Of a stretch of 5,619 bases of DNA, positions 5,501 through 5,619 are shown one piece after another (position 1 is the first letter of the stretch; the number at the start of each line of letters is the position of its first letter). The notes under the pieces are model-generated. The model saw nothing but the letters and a program-made list of their open reading frames with translations, was not told the DNA's origin and searched no databases. Origin of the DNA: Globobulimina sp. (lineage: Eukaryota > Foraminifera > Rotaliida). The stretch is from the NCBI GenBank assembly GCA_003354225.1, contig PIVH01000488.1, positions 1-5,619 on the forward strand, given 5' to 3'. A program made the translations under genes and the position numbers.

Positions 5501-5619
5501 AAAAAAAATAGATATAATTGTGTATTATGTAAATGTAAAATATCAATTCATTGGAACGAGCATGTATTGAATAATTTGTGTGTATATATAACATTTACGA
5601 ATAATAATTTGCGTATTGA
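5501..5619. repeat. Right copy of 119-bp terminal direct repeat
   Basis: This stretch is an exact copy of 1-119. It should be counted only once when the molecule is treated as circular. It sits just upstream of the minus-strand gene and would supply that gene's promoter and 5' untranslated region. Confidence 0.97.

Noticed and set aside
5247-5570. Plus-strand 107-residue frame with Thr/Ser/Val/Ala-rich repeats resembling a mucin-like stretch
   Set aside because: The repeats are the antisense reading of the Gly/Arg-rich units, and the minus strand gives a coherent spliced LSm-domain protein. The frame has no signal peptide and runs into the AT-rich wrap region.

Overview
The window looks like DNA from a eukaryote, probably an arthropod or something living with one. 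The support is a secreted protein with two peritrophin-A (CBM14) type chitin-binding repeats, a second gene that only makes sense with a GT-AG intron, AATAAA signals at a stop codon, TATA-like promoter elements, and very AT-rich non-coding DNA full of homopolymer runs. Nothing bacterial is visible: no Shine-Dalgarno sites and no operons.

The first 119 bases are repeated exactly as the last 119 bases (1-119 = 5501-5619). The unit is therefore 5,500 bp. It is either a DNA circle or one unit of a tandem array, and all coordinates wrap at 5500/1. An overlap of 119 is also a common assembler k-mer size, so the overlap suggests closure of an assembly graph and does not by itself prove a physical circle.

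Layout. 1-657: AT-rich spacer with candidate promoters for both genes, which are divergent across the wrap point (about 674 bp between start codons). 658-1995 (+): an intact 445-residue secreted protein, made of a large domain resembling a family known mainly from bacterial secreted (PEP-CTERM-type) proteins, followed by two cysteine-rich CBM14 repeats. Two overlapping AATAAA signals and a T/G-rich tract follow at once. 2080-4850: about 2.8 kb with no convincing gene. It holds a 207-bp hairpin (2365-2571), a cluster of short direct repeats (2839-2928), a GC-rich palindrome (2979-2993), one copy of a 37-bp repeat shared with the upstream region, a ~770-bp foldback element (3685-4453) and A-rich low-complexity DNA. 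4913-5483 (-): a two-exon gene whose spliced product is a Gly/Arg-rich segment followed by an LSm domain of the divergent EDC3/LSM14 type (mRNA decapping cofactors).

No replication, capsid, transposase or integrase gene is recognisable. If the circle is real, it must be copied by something else. Possible explanations are a packaged or helper-dependent circle such as a polydnavirus-type segment, an extrachromosomal circle from a host genome, or a tandemly repeated chromosomal locus. The sequence cannot decide between them. No functional link between the two genes can be shown; a secreted chitin-binding protein beside an intracellular RNA-decay-type protein would fit a set of effector genes, but that is inference.
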